Assembly (NCBI GenBank): GCA_902788645.1
Contig: CADAKW010000009.1
Span: forward strand, 1 to 37,114
Direction of reading: 5' to 3'
From: an uncultured Lachnospiraceae bacterium
GTDB lineage: Bacteria; Bacillota; Clostridia; Lachnospirales; Lachnospiraceae
Length of the DNA stretch: 37,114 nucleotides
How positions within the stretch are numbered: the first letter of the stretch is position 1; each line of letters opens with the position of its first letter. Shown piece by piece: positions 1-7,245 of the stretch. Both the position numbers and the translations under genes were made by a program. Below the pieces are notes generated by a model, which was not told the origin of the DNA, made no database searches, and saw only the letters and a list, made by a program, of their open reading frames with translations.

Positions 1-414
1 ACAGCACTTGTCATTCTCTGCAGCGGTGTCCCGGTAGGGTACGGAGCTGCAGCAGGAGCCGAGCTGACGATTTCCGGTTTTACTGCCACCTACGGCAACT
101 GGGTTTCTGTTTTTACAGCCGTTGCCATGTGCTGCTTTGCATTTTCTACGATTGTAGGATGGGGCTTATACGGTGCCAGATGTATTGAATTTTTGTTTGG
201 GTCCCGTGTCAACAAACCGTTTATGCTGGTTTATTCTCTGGTAGCGATCGTGGGCGCAACTCTGGACCTTGGACTCCTCTGGAGCATTGCCGAGACCTTC
301 AACGGATTAATGGCGATTCCGAACCTGATCGCGGTATTCCTGCTTTCCGGTGTTGTGGTGAAGTTAGTCAGAGAGTATTTTGAGAAAGAAAATGAAAACA
401 CTGCCGGAGCATGA
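1..414 (+). CDS. Sodium:alanine symporter (AGCS family), C-terminal part, cut by left edge
   Basis: The reading frame is open from base 1 and ends in TGA at 412-414, so the start lies outside the window; 137 residues remain. The visible part has at least two hydrophobic segments separated by short loops and the stretch FSTIVGWGLYGARC, which I recognise from the C-terminal transmembrane region of the AGCS (alanine or glycine:cation symporter) family. These are inner-membrane carriers that import alanine or glycine with Na+. The tail is short, charged and cytoplasmic-looking (REYFEKENENTAGA). No terminator is visible between this stop and the metF promoter five bases later, so some readthrough into metF is possible. 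Family assignment is fairly sure; substrate is inferred. Confidence 0.82.
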   Translation, partial: TALVILCSGVPVGYGAAAGAELTISGFTATYGNWVSVFTAVAMCCFAFSTIVGWGLYGARCIEFLFGSRVNKPFMLVYSLVAIVGATLDLGLLWSIAETFNGLMAIPNLIAVFLLSGVVVKLVREYFEKENENTAGA

Positions 415-418
415 TCAT

Positions 419-447
419 TTGAGATTTTTACGAATATGTGCTAAAAT
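419..447 (+). promoter_or_regulatory. Sigma-A-type promoter for metF-cysK-HD operon
   Basis: TTGAGA (419-424), 17-base spacer, TAAAAT (442-447), with an extended -10 TG at 439-440. Transcription would start near 454. This rules out the upstream GTG at 438 as the metF start, because that codon lies inside the promoter. Confidence 0.7.
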
Positions 448-453
448 TTATAG

Positions 454-635
454 TGCTTTTTGAATGTATTCCGGTACAAAAATATTTACCGGCCGGAGTC
501 ACAAATACAAGCCGGGAACAATATATATTTAGAATAGAAGCAACTCATGAAAATCCATACATACCGGATTTTTCACATGATACTTTGTGCTTGCCTCACA
601 AAGTCTGCTGGCTCAGAAAGGATGTAAAATTACTT
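454..635 (+). promoter_or_regulatory. Structured 5' leader of metF, candidate cis-regulatory RNA
   Basis: About 180 transcribed bases separate the predicted promoter from the metF start. They hold three inverted repeats: CCGGTA/TACCGG at 471-476/487-492 (with further CCGG copies at 493 and 512 that allow alternative pairing); a longer stem TCATG+AAAATCC (545-556) with GGATTTT+CATGA (566-572, 576-580); and a perfect 8-bp stem ACTTTGTG/CACAAAGT at 582-589/597-604 just upstream of the ribosome binding site near 615-621. I see none of the signatures of SAM, THF or T-box elements. Structure is visible by eye; regulatory function is inference. Confidence 0.4.
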
Positions 636-1508
636 ATGAAAATAACAGATGTATTACAGTCAGATAGGGTAACATTATCCATGGAGGTATTTCCTCCAAA
701 AACCACCACTGCTGTGGAAAAAGTAAACGAAGCCGTTCGTGATATTGCGGCTTTAAAGCCAGATTTTATGAGCGTTACATACGGAGCTGCCGGTGGCAAA
801 AACAGCAAATATACGATTCAGATTGCAAAGGATATCAAAGACGCATACGGCGTCAATTCCATTGCACATCTGACCTGTCTTTCCTCCACCAGGGAAACCG
901 TAGAAAATCAGATCCGGCTTATGAAGGAAGCCGGTATTGAAAATATTCTGGCTCTGAGAGGAGACATTCCACAGGACGCAGACTTTCCTCTGCCGGACCA
1001 GTTTCACTATGCCGCCGAGCTTGTCCGGGAGATCAAACGTCTTGCACCGGATATGTGCATTGGCGGAGCATGTTACCCGGAGGGACATCCGGAAGCCTCC
1101 TCAAAGGCAGAGGATATTCTTCATATTAAGGAAAAGGTGGATGCCGGATGTGAGTTTCTGACCACGCAGATGTTCTTTGATAATTCTATTTTTTATAATT
1201 ATCTGTATCGTCTTCGTGAAGCAGGCATCATGGTTCCGATCATTGCCGGGATCATGCCGATCACCAGAAAAAATCAGGTAGCCCGTAGTATCCAGCTTTC
1301 CGGAAGCTGTGTGCCGGCACGTTTTAAATCCATCGTAGACTGGTTCGGAGATGAGCCAGCCAAAATGAAACAGGCCGGAATCGCCTATGCCACAGACCAG
1401 ATCATTGACCTGATCGCCAACGGCGTGAAGCACATTCATGTATATACCATGAATGATCCGGAGGTAGCTGCCGGTATCCAGAATAACCTTTCAGAAATTA
1501 TCGGTTAA
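636..1508 (+). CDS. metF: Methylenetetrahydrofolate reductase
   Basis: MetF reduces 5,10-methylene-THF to 5-methyl-THF with an FAD cofactor, supplying methyl groups for methionine synthesis in the cytosol. The 290-residue product is the usual length for short bacterial MetF. It begins MKITDVLQ and carries SMEVFPPKT near residues 15-24, whose glutamate matches the catalytic Glu of the family, then VTYGAAGG and the barrel segments LTCLSSTRE, LALRGD and TTQMFFDN. The ATG at 636 is preceded by an AGAAAGGA site about 14 bases upstream. The longer frame from GTG 438 adds 66 residues with no family similarity and starts inside the predicted promoter, so I reject it. First gene of a probable operon with cysK 19 bases downstream. 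The methionine/cysteine grouping suggests sulfur amino-acid supply. Confidence 0.95.
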   Translation: MKITDVLQSDRVTLSMEVFPPKTTTAVEKVNEAVRDIAALKPDFMSVTYGAAGGKNSKYTIQIAKDIKDAYGVNSIAHLTCLSSTRETVENQIRLMKEAGIENILALRGDIPQDADFPLPDQFHYAAELVREIKRLAPDMCIGGACYPEGHPEASSKAEDILHIKEKVDAGCEFLTTQMFFDNSIFYNYLYRLREAGIMVPIIAGIMPITRKNQVARSIQLSGSCVPARFKSIVDWFGDEPAKMKQAGIAYATDQIIDLIANGVKHIHVYTMNDPEVAAGIQNNLSEIIG

Positions 1509-1527
1509 AGAAAAGAGGCAAAGTGAA

Positions 1528-2433
1528 ATGATCCATAATATTATTGAATGCATCGGTAACACACCGATGATCAGCTTGAAGGAGTCCACAGGTCTCCCAA
1601 TCTATGCCAAAGCGGAGTTTTTAAATCCCGGTGGCAGCATAAAGGACCGGGTTGCCAAAAACATGGTTGAGCAGGCAGAAAAGGATGGAAAATTAAAGCC
1701 GGGCATGACCATCATCGAGCCAACTTCCGGCAATACCGGTATCGGGCTAGCCCTTGTGGGCGTCCGCAAGGGCTACCGTGTGATCATTGTCATGCCGGAA
1801 AATATGAGTGAGGAACGCAAGAAGATCATTCATTGTCTTGGAGCAGAGCTGGTACTGACTCCTGCAAAGGAGAGCATTGGCGGTTCCGTAAAGAAAGCGG
1901 AACAGCTGCTTGCAGAGCTGGGAGATCAGGGCTTTATGCCACAGCAGTTTGAAAATCCGGCAAACCCGGATATCCATTATCAGACCACGGCACCGGAAAT
2001 TTACAACGAGCTTGATGGCAAGGTGGATATTTTCGTGGGAGGTCTTGGGAGCGCCGGAACCCTGCAGGGCATCGGACGTTATCTGAAGGATCAGAATCCC
2101 CATATCAAGATCATTGCCGTAGAGCCAAAGAACGTCTCCGCACTTCACGGAGATAAGCCGGGGATCCATCAGATCCAGGGGATCGGAGACGGGTTTATCC
2201 CTGCTGTTCTGGATACATCACTGATCGATGAGGTGGTAGAGGTATCAGACGAGGATGCGATTGAGACCACCAGACAGCTTGCAAAAGTACAGGGACTTCT
2301 GTGCGGCACCTCTTCCGGAGCCAATATCTGGGCGTGTAAACAGATGGCAGCCAAATACGGCTCAGACAAAGTGATCGTCACAGTGCTTGCCGACCGTATG
2401 GAGCGTTATTTCAGTACCGGATTATTAGGATAA
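1528..2433 (+). CDS. cysK: Cysteine synthase (O-acetylserine sulfhydrylase family)
   Basis: A 301-residue fold-type II PLP enzyme of the cysteine synthase family, which makes cysteine from O-acetylserine and sulfide in the cytosol. The PLP lysine is in GGSIKDR (Lys39), the substrate loop is PTSGNTG (65-71), and the phosphate-binding/C-terminal motif is GTSSGAN. IGNTP near residue 10 is also diagnostic. The loop GIGDGFIP has Asp where many CysK have Ala, and the C-terminal ADRMERYFST differs from the common DTGERYLST; both are variations rather than damage. ATG at 1528 follows an AGAGG site and sits 19 bases after metF, so the two are probably cotranscribed. A homocysteine- or cystathionine-related substrate cannot be excluded from sequence alone. 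Confidence 0.92.
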   Translation: MIHNIIECIGNTPMISLKESTGLPIYAKAEFLNPGGSIKDRVAKNMVEQAEKDGKLKPGMTIIEPTSGNTGIGLALVGVRKGYRVIIVMPENMSEERKKIIHCLGAELVLTPAKESIGGSVKKAEQLLAELGDQGFMPQQFENPANPDIHYQTTAPEIYNELDGKVDIFVGGLGSAGTLQGIGRYLKDQNPHIKIIAVEPKNVSALHGDKPGIHQIQGIGDGFIPAVLDTSLIDEVVEVSDEDAIETTRQLAKVQGLLCGTSSGANIWACKQMAAKYGSDKVIVTVLADRMERYFSTGLLG

Positions 2434-2469
2434 GGATTTACAAATATCAGAAAGGTCCAGTGATCATAT

Positions 2470-3090
2470 ATGGATGAGAAACGATTAGAACACCAGATTG
2501 CATTCTGCCGGGAGATTGATAAGGAGAAGTTTGTGGGGCGGCAGACCTGGCTGACCGGTGCCGTCCGCAAGGAAAATGACGCAGAGCATGCATGGCATAT
2601 GGCGGTTATGACCGTACTTCTCAGCGAATATGCAAACGAGGAGATCGACGTTCTCCGGACTATGACCATGCTTTTGATCCACGATCTGGTGGAGATTTAC
2701 GCCGGAGATACCTATGCCTACGATGAAGAGGGCAAAAAAACGCAGAAAAGCCGGGAGCTTGCTGCGGCAGACCGATTATTTCAAATGCTTCCGGAGGATC
2801 AGGGAAAGAAATTCCGCGAGATCTGGGAGGAGTTTGAGGCAGAAAATACACCGGAATCCCGCTTTGCCAGAACCATGGACAATCTGCAGCCTATGATGCT
2901 CAATGCCGCCACTGACGGTAAAAGCTGGGCAGACAGAGGGATCCGTCTCAGTCAGATCCTTGGGCGCAACAAAAACACTGCCAAGGGCTCCGAGGTTTTA
3001 TGGGAGTATGCCAAAGAAAACTTTCTGCAGCCGAATCTGGAGAAAGGCCGGATTGTGGAAGATGTCCCATTAAGCGGACAGAGCAAATGA
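2470..3090 (+). CDS. HD-domain phosphohydrolase (YfbR/HDDC2-like, possible 5'-deoxynucleotidase)
   Basis: A 206-residue soluble protein with the metal ligands of the HD superfamily in the YfbR/HDDC2 spacing: His40 (AEHAWH), His71-Asp72 (LLIHDLVE), Asp80 (AGDTYAYD) and Asp137 (RTMDNLQP). Relatives in this group dephosphorylate deoxynucleoside 5'-monophosphates with a divalent metal, so a nucleotide-pool role is likely but not proven. It starts at ATG 2470, 36 bases after cysK, and ends just before a strong terminator, making it the last gene of the metF operon. Its job in that operon is not obvious. The N-terminus (MDEKRLEHQIAFCREIDKEK) is typical for the family in Clostridia. Confidence 0.85.
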   Translation: MDEKRLEHQIAFCREIDKEKFVGRQTWLTGAVRKENDAEHAWHMAVMTVLLSEYANEEIDVLRTMTMLLIHDLVEIYAGDTYAYDEEGKKTQKSRELAAADRLFQMLPEDQGKKFREIWEEFEAENTPESRFARTMDNLQPMMLNAATDGKSWADRGIRLSQILGRNKNTAKGSEVLWEYAKENFLQPNLEKGRIVEDVPLSGQSK

Positions 3091-3104
3091 TATAAAAGTG
3101 ATAT

Positions 3105-3140
3105 AAAAACCGGATGAACCATAAGGAGCACCCGGTTTTT
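3105..3140 (+). terminator. Rho-independent terminator, probably bidirectional
   Basis: AAAAACCGG (3105-3113) pairs with CCGGTTTTT (3132-3140) around an 18-base loop. The T run ends the metF-cysK-HD transcript. The same stem read on the minus strand also ends in TTTTT and would terminate the convergent ABC-ATPase gene. Confidence 0.8.
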
Positions 3141-3226
3141 CTCATAAATAAAATTATAAAAATTAACAGATTTTTCAACAGTAATTGCGCACTGATTTAT
3201 TAATACTCAATTATGATTTTCAGTTA

Positions 3227-4924
3227 TTAAAAGTACAACTTCCGATACCGATTCAAACATGCCGCCATTTCCTGACGCCGTGGCATGGCAAGACCGGAGC
3301 GGACATATTCTCTGTCAAAAAGAGCGGCTAAGCCCTTTATACGGATCATCTGCTCCAGATCATCCAGAAGCTGTGGCACGGATTTCGCACCATTCATCCG
3401 GTTTAATTCAAGATATTTCAGTCCATATGCCAGCGCATTTGTCTGTTCTCCGTCGATCAGCTGCTCCAGATAACGCAGTTCAATGGAATCCTTTGCAAGA
3501 AGCATTTCATTGGTACCCATGGTTTTCATTTTCAGACGCGGATCTTTTTTCAGTGCCTGATTTGCCTTTGGCTTACGGACATTGTCAGAAGCAGGGAAGG
3601 ACGGCTGCAGATTCAATGCAGGATATCCTTTGGCGGCCTCCTTTGCCTTGTCCGTGATATCATAAGGAACGTATTCTTTCATTTGTATGATCGTATCGGC
3701 AATCTGGAAAAAGGCACCGGAACTTCCGGCCACGATCACAGAAGAAATCCCCAGATCCTCATACATACTCCGGACCCGCTCGATAAACGGTGTGATCGGC
3801 TCCTCCTCACGGCAGATGACCTTCTGCATCAGTTCATCCCGGATCATAAAATTGGTAGCAGAGGTATCCTCATCGATCAGGAAAAGACGGGTGCCGCTTT
3901 CTACCGCCTCCATCAGATTGGCTGCCTGTGAGGTGCTTCCGCTGGCATCCTCCGTAGAAAAGTGAACCGTATCCTTTTTGTTCGGCAGATGATTGATAAA
4001 CGGGGAAATATCCGTCCGGGAAATGCTTCGTCCATCCTCGGCACGAAGCTTCCATGCCGTATCATCTGTGATCACAAACTCCCTGCCGTCTCCCGGAATG
4101 TGGTTGTAAACGCCCATTTCCAACGCCTGCAGAAGAGTAGATTTTCCATGATAACCGCCACCTACAAAAAGTGTGACACCTTTCCGTATCCCCATACCGG
4201 AAAGCTCCCCGTGATGTGGGAGAGTAAAGGATACCCTCTGGCTGTCCGGACTTTTGAACGGAACGGCACCCTTCATGGGACGATCCGATATACCGCTTTC
4301 TCTTGGCAGAACAGCTCCGTCTGCCAGAAAGGCAGTGAGACCCTTTTCCTCCAGATGATCCCGGATATACTGCTGATCCTCGGCCAGCTCGATTGCCTTC
4401 TGGAGTGCATTGTGATTTACCTTCGCATAAAATAACGCATTTTCCACTGCTTCCGGAACAAAATCAAACAACATTTTGATCAGCTCTCTGGCATTCACAG
4501 AACGGCCATTTGCAGGAAATCCTGCCTCAAAACGGATCGTCACGGAGCCATCCGCTCCAATCTCACTGGCAGTCCGCTCTAACACCTGCTGACCGCAGTG
4601 GGAGACAGACAAAAGTCCGCTTTTTCCGGAGCCCTTCGCCTTAAAAGAAAGAGGTGCCAGAGCCTTTCCAAACAGCCTGGTCAGATGATCCTGCAGCGTG
4701 ACACGCTGAATCTGCCCGGTATAATATTCCTTTGGAAAACCTGCCTTTCTTCCGTCTACGGTAACGGAAAGATGGGATGGAGACGCAAAGGGATCTCCCT
4801 GTACATGATCGATGGACAGGATAAAGTCCCCAAACTGGTAGCTGCCCCGCAGCCCTTTATATCCCGGATATCCCCGGTGGTCTATGGCCATAATATCTTT
4901 TTTTAATTCTGTACTGCTTTTCAT
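3227..4924 (-). CDS. ABC-class ATPase (orphan, function unknown)
   Basis: A 565-residue protein that I recognise as the 'predicted ATPase of the ABC class' family. It has a long N-terminal region, then Walker A GGGYHGKST (255-263), a degenerate signature-like stretch SGSTSQAANLMEA (328-340), and Walker B LFLIDED (347-353). No transmembrane segments are seen and no transporter partner lies nearby, so it is not a classical ABC importer or exporter; it is probably a soluble ATPase. The start at ATG 4922-4924 follows an AAAGGA site. It is a single-gene unit, convergent with the HD gene (shared terminator) and divergent from the yhfC-like gene. The family is widespread in Firmicutes but I know of no settled function. 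Confidence 0.85.
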   Translation of the reverse strand: MKSSTELKKDIMAIDHRGYPGYKGLRGSYQFGDFILSIDHVQGDPFASPSHLSVTVDGRKAGFPKEYYTGQIQRVTLQDHLTRLFGKALAPLSFKAKGSGKSGLLSVSHCGQQVLERTASEIGADGSVTIRFEAGFPANGRSVNARELIKMLFDFVPEAVENALFYAKVNHNALQKAIELAEDQQYIRDHLEEKGLTAFLADGAVLPRESGISDRPMKGAVPFKSPDSQRVSFTLPHHGELSGMGIRKGVTLFVGGGYHGKSTLLQALEMGVYNHIPGDGREFVITDDTAWKLRAEDGRSISRTDISPFINHLPNKKDTVHFSTEDASGSTSQAANLMEAVESGTRLFLIDEDTSATNFMIRDELMQKVICREEEPITPFIERVRSMYEDLGISSVIVAGSSGAFFQIADTIIQMKEYVPYDITDKAKEAAKGYPALNLQPSFPASDNVRKPKANQALKKDPRLKMKTMGTNEMLLAKDSIELRYLEQLIDGEQTNALAYGLKYLELNRMNGAKSVPQLLDDLEQMIRIKGLAALFDREYVRSGLAMPRRQEMAACLNRYRKLYF

Positions 4925-5008
4925 TGTGAGTCATTCCTTTCTGAATATACCATATCATCACGATTTCCTCTGACATGGATTATCTTAAAAAATCATAAAC
5001 GATTTCAA

Positions 5009-5014
5009 TATAAT
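5009..5014 (+). promoter_or_regulatory. Possible -10 box for the YhfC-like gene
   Basis: A perfect TATAAT lies 59 bases ahead of the ATG at 5074, in the 149-base divergent gap. The -35 region at the right distance (4986-4991, TAAAAA) is poor, so this is a weak call. Confidence 0.3.
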
Positions 5015-5073
5015 TTGCAATAAAAAGCAGGGTGTGTTACTCTAAATAAAAATAAGTAAATAAGGAGTTTATA

Positions 5074-5976
5074 ATGATTGAACAAAGCGTATTAAATGCA
5101 ATGCTGCAGACAGGACTGCTGGCGATCACGATCCCTGTTGTGCTGATCGTTGCATGGAAGATGTATACAAAACGCAGTCTCGTACCGTTTTTTGTAGGTA
5201 TTATGGTTTTTATCACCTTTTCACGAATGTTGGAAATGATCCCACATTCCCTTTTTCTTTTGTCCAGCAATCCCGTATCAAAGGCGATCAATGGAAATAT
5301 TATCTTGTATACCGTTTATGCGGCATTAGTAGCGGCACTCTTTGAGGAAACCGGCCGTTATCTTGCCTTTCGTTTTGTGCTGACAAAGCATCCCAACAAA
5401 GAAACTGCCGTAAGCTACGGTATCGGACATGGTGGTATTGAGTGTATCCTTGTACTTGGTGTTACATATATCCAGTATTATGCTTATGGCCAGCTGATCA
5501 ACAGCGGTTCCATGGACAAGATGCTTGCCGCATACAAGGATAATGAGCAGTCGGTCACTGCATTAAAGCAGTTGATCGCCAATATCAAGGGTGTGACACA
5601 GTTTACCTGCTACATGGCAGATCTGGAACGGATCTCTGCCATGATGGTTCAGATCGGTCTGTCCATTCTGGTATTTCAGGCTGTCTATGTGGCCGGCAAA
5701 AAATACATGTACTGGATTGCCGTTGCCCTTCATTTTCTGATGGATGTTCCGGCTGCTTTATATCAGAAGGGTGCGATCGGTCTTGTTCCGACAGAGATCA
5801 TTCTTTTTGTATATGGCGTACTTGTTCTCGCTCTGGGAGTAAAGATCTACCAGACTCTGAAGACAGGCGGGACCCCTGCCGATGTACAAAAGAAAAAGAA
5901 TCAAAAGGCATTTCATGATATTGCAGCAGGAAATTATTCTTCTGCCCAAAAAAATAAAGAGGATGAATCCAAATGA
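5074..5976 (+). CDS. YhfC-family glutamic-type intramembrane protease
   Basis: A 300-residue polytopic membrane protein with about seven hydrophobic segments. It carries the YhfC-family motifs EETGR (91-95), GHGGIE (118-123) and a later ALHFLMD (219-225), giving two glutamates and two histidines within the membrane as expected for the CPBP/glutamic intramembrane protease superfamily. Proteolytic activity is inferred from these motifs; substrates are unknown. The tail after residue 275 is highly charged and rich in Lys. The start ATG 5074 follows AAGGAG at an ideal distance. Its stop overlaps the start of the glycosyltransferase (ATGA at 5973-5976), so the two are translationally coupled. Confidence 0.83.
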   Translation: MIEQSVLNAMLQTGLLAITIPVVLIVAWKMYTKRSLVPFFVGIMVFITFSRMLEMIPHSLFLLSSNPVSKAINGNIILYTVYAALVAALFEETGRYLAFRFVLTKHPNKETAVSYGIGHGGIECILVLGVTYIQYYAYGQLINSGSMDKMLAAYKDNEQSVTALKQLIANIKGVTQFTCYMADLERISAMMVQIGLSILVFQAVYVAGKKYMYWIAVALHFLMDVPAALYQKGAIGLVPTEIILFVYGVLVLALGVKIYQTLKTGGTPADVQKKKNQKAFHDIAAGNYSSAQKNKEDESK

Positions 5977-7151
5977 AAGTATTGATATTCCAGTCAAAAC
6001 GCCTTAGTTATGATTCGTCATGGTGCTTTACGGAAATGCTCTGCCGTTCTCTGAAACGACAGGGTATCTCTGTAAAGCTCTTTTTGTTGTCCGACGACAT
6101 CGCCTCTCAGGAAAAGGATCTGCGTACGCTGACCCGGCAACATTTTGACGGTATTTTTGATATCAACTCCCAGCTTCCGAATGTTATGCTGGATGACAGA
6201 TATTATCTGGACTATTTTGATTCACCATTCTTTCATATGATCGTAGACCATCCGCTGCACCTTCACTATTCCCTGCGGATTCCCCTCAGAAACTACTATG
6301 TTATGTGTCTGGACCGATATCATAAAAAGTATATTGAGCAGTATTATCCTCATATCAAAGAGGTATTTTTCTTTCCTTTTGCAGGTATACCGGCCACGGA
6401 TTTTATACCGGAGGCAGCCGCGAAGCTGCCTGTAAAAGAACGGCCGATGGAGCTGCTTTTTCCGGGTACCTATACCCCTCTTGATTACTACCGGCAGCAA
6501 ATGGAAGCTGTCAGCAGCAGTCAGTGGGAGATTGCCTGTGAGATTCTGTCAAAAATGCGTCACGGCAGCACAGAAACACTGGAGGAATTATACCTCCGGG
6601 AGATCGCATCAGACGATGATTTTTTTCCTCTCAAGCTCTATAAGTCCCGGCTGATCGACCGTTATATCAGAGAATGGTACCGCGAATCAATCCTGCAGGC
6701 CCTTCTTGAAGCCGGGATCCATGTCCATGTAATGGGATTTCGCTGGGAAATGTTTGATGCAAAAAACGCTGTTTCCCATCTGATCATACATTCTCCCTGC
6801 AGCTACACCCGGCAGCTGGCAGCCTTAACGGACAGCAGGATCGTTCTAAATGTGCAGCCCCTGTTTCTGGACGGACCTCACGACAGAGTCATGAATGCCA
6901 TGATAAACAAAAGTGTTTCCGCCACTGATGACTGTATTTATCTGCGGGAGCACTTTACACCGGGAGAGGATCTGATCCTTTATGACAGAAACAATCCTCA
7001 AAATGCAGCGGAACAAATACAAAATATACTCAGAAATACGGATCTGTTAGAAAATATGGCACAAAACGGTTACTGCAAGACTGCCCGGATGCACACATGG
7101 GATCAGCGGATTGAAAATTTTGTTAGAAAAAATTCACATCTTTTTCATTGA
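5973..7151 (+). CDS. Glycosyltransferase, CgeB-like (GT-B fold)
   Basis: A 392-residue protein without signal peptide or membrane segments. The N-terminus MKVLIFQSKRLSYDSSWCF and the C-terminal block (SRIVLNVQPLFLDGPHDRVMNAMINKSV, then a TPGEDLILYD stretch) match the layout of CgeB-like glycosyltransferases with a family-1-type C-terminal domain, where the conserved region binds the nucleotide sugar. Donor and acceptor cannot be read from sequence. The ATG overlaps the stop of the upstream intramembrane protease by ATGA. Downstream, after 94 bases, is an LTA-synthase-like gene, so a role in glycosylating an envelope polymer or surface protein is plausible but inferred. Confidence 0.72.
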   Translation: MKVLIFQSKRLSYDSSWCFTEMLCRSLKRQGISVKLFLLSDDIASQEKDLRTLTRQHFDGIFDINSQLPNVMLDDRYYLDYFDSPFFHMIVDHPLHLHYSLRIPLRNYYVMCLDRYHKKYIEQYYPHIKEVFFFPFAGIPATDFIPEAAAKLPVKERPMELLFPGTYTPLDYYRQQMEAVSSSQWEIACEILSKMRHGSTETLEELYLREIASDDDFFPLKLYKSRLIDRYIREWYRESILQALLEAGIHVHVMGFRWEMFDAKNAVSHLIIHSPCSYTRQLAALTDSRIVLNVQPLFLDGPHDRVMNAMINKSVSATDDCIYLREHFTPGEDLILYDRNNPQNAAEQIQNILRNTDLLENMAQNGYCKTARMHTWDQRIENFVRKNSHLFH

Positions 7152-7187
7152 CAAGAACATATGGGAAACAGTATCATAAGGGTTGGA

Positions 7188-7218
7188 TTGCATTTTCGAA
7201 AATTGGGAAAATTATTAT
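7188..7218 (+). promoter_or_regulatory. Possible promoter for the LTA-synthase-like gene
   Basis: TTGCAT (7188-7193) followed by TATTAT (7213-7218) with a 19-base spacer, or TTATTA with 18. Spacing is slightly long, so confidence is low. If real, it also argues against the TTG at 7183 as the coding start. Confidence 0.33.
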
Positions 7219-7245
7219 AAATACGGAAGAAGGATAATAGATAAT

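Noticed and set aside
438..635. N-terminal extension of metF from GTG 438
   Set aside because: The codon lies within the -10 region of a good promoter, the added 66 residues are low-complexity and unlike MetF, and ATG 636 has a suitable ribosome binding site.
454..635. SAM, THF or T-box element in the metF leader
   Set aside because: I looked for the conserved cores of these families (for example the T-box AGGGTGGNACCGCG) and did not find them; only unassigned stems remain.
2660..2896. Overlapping open frames on both strands within the HD gene and similar frames inside other genes
   Set aside because: They lie wholly inside well-supported genes, lack ribosome binding sites and have no family features.
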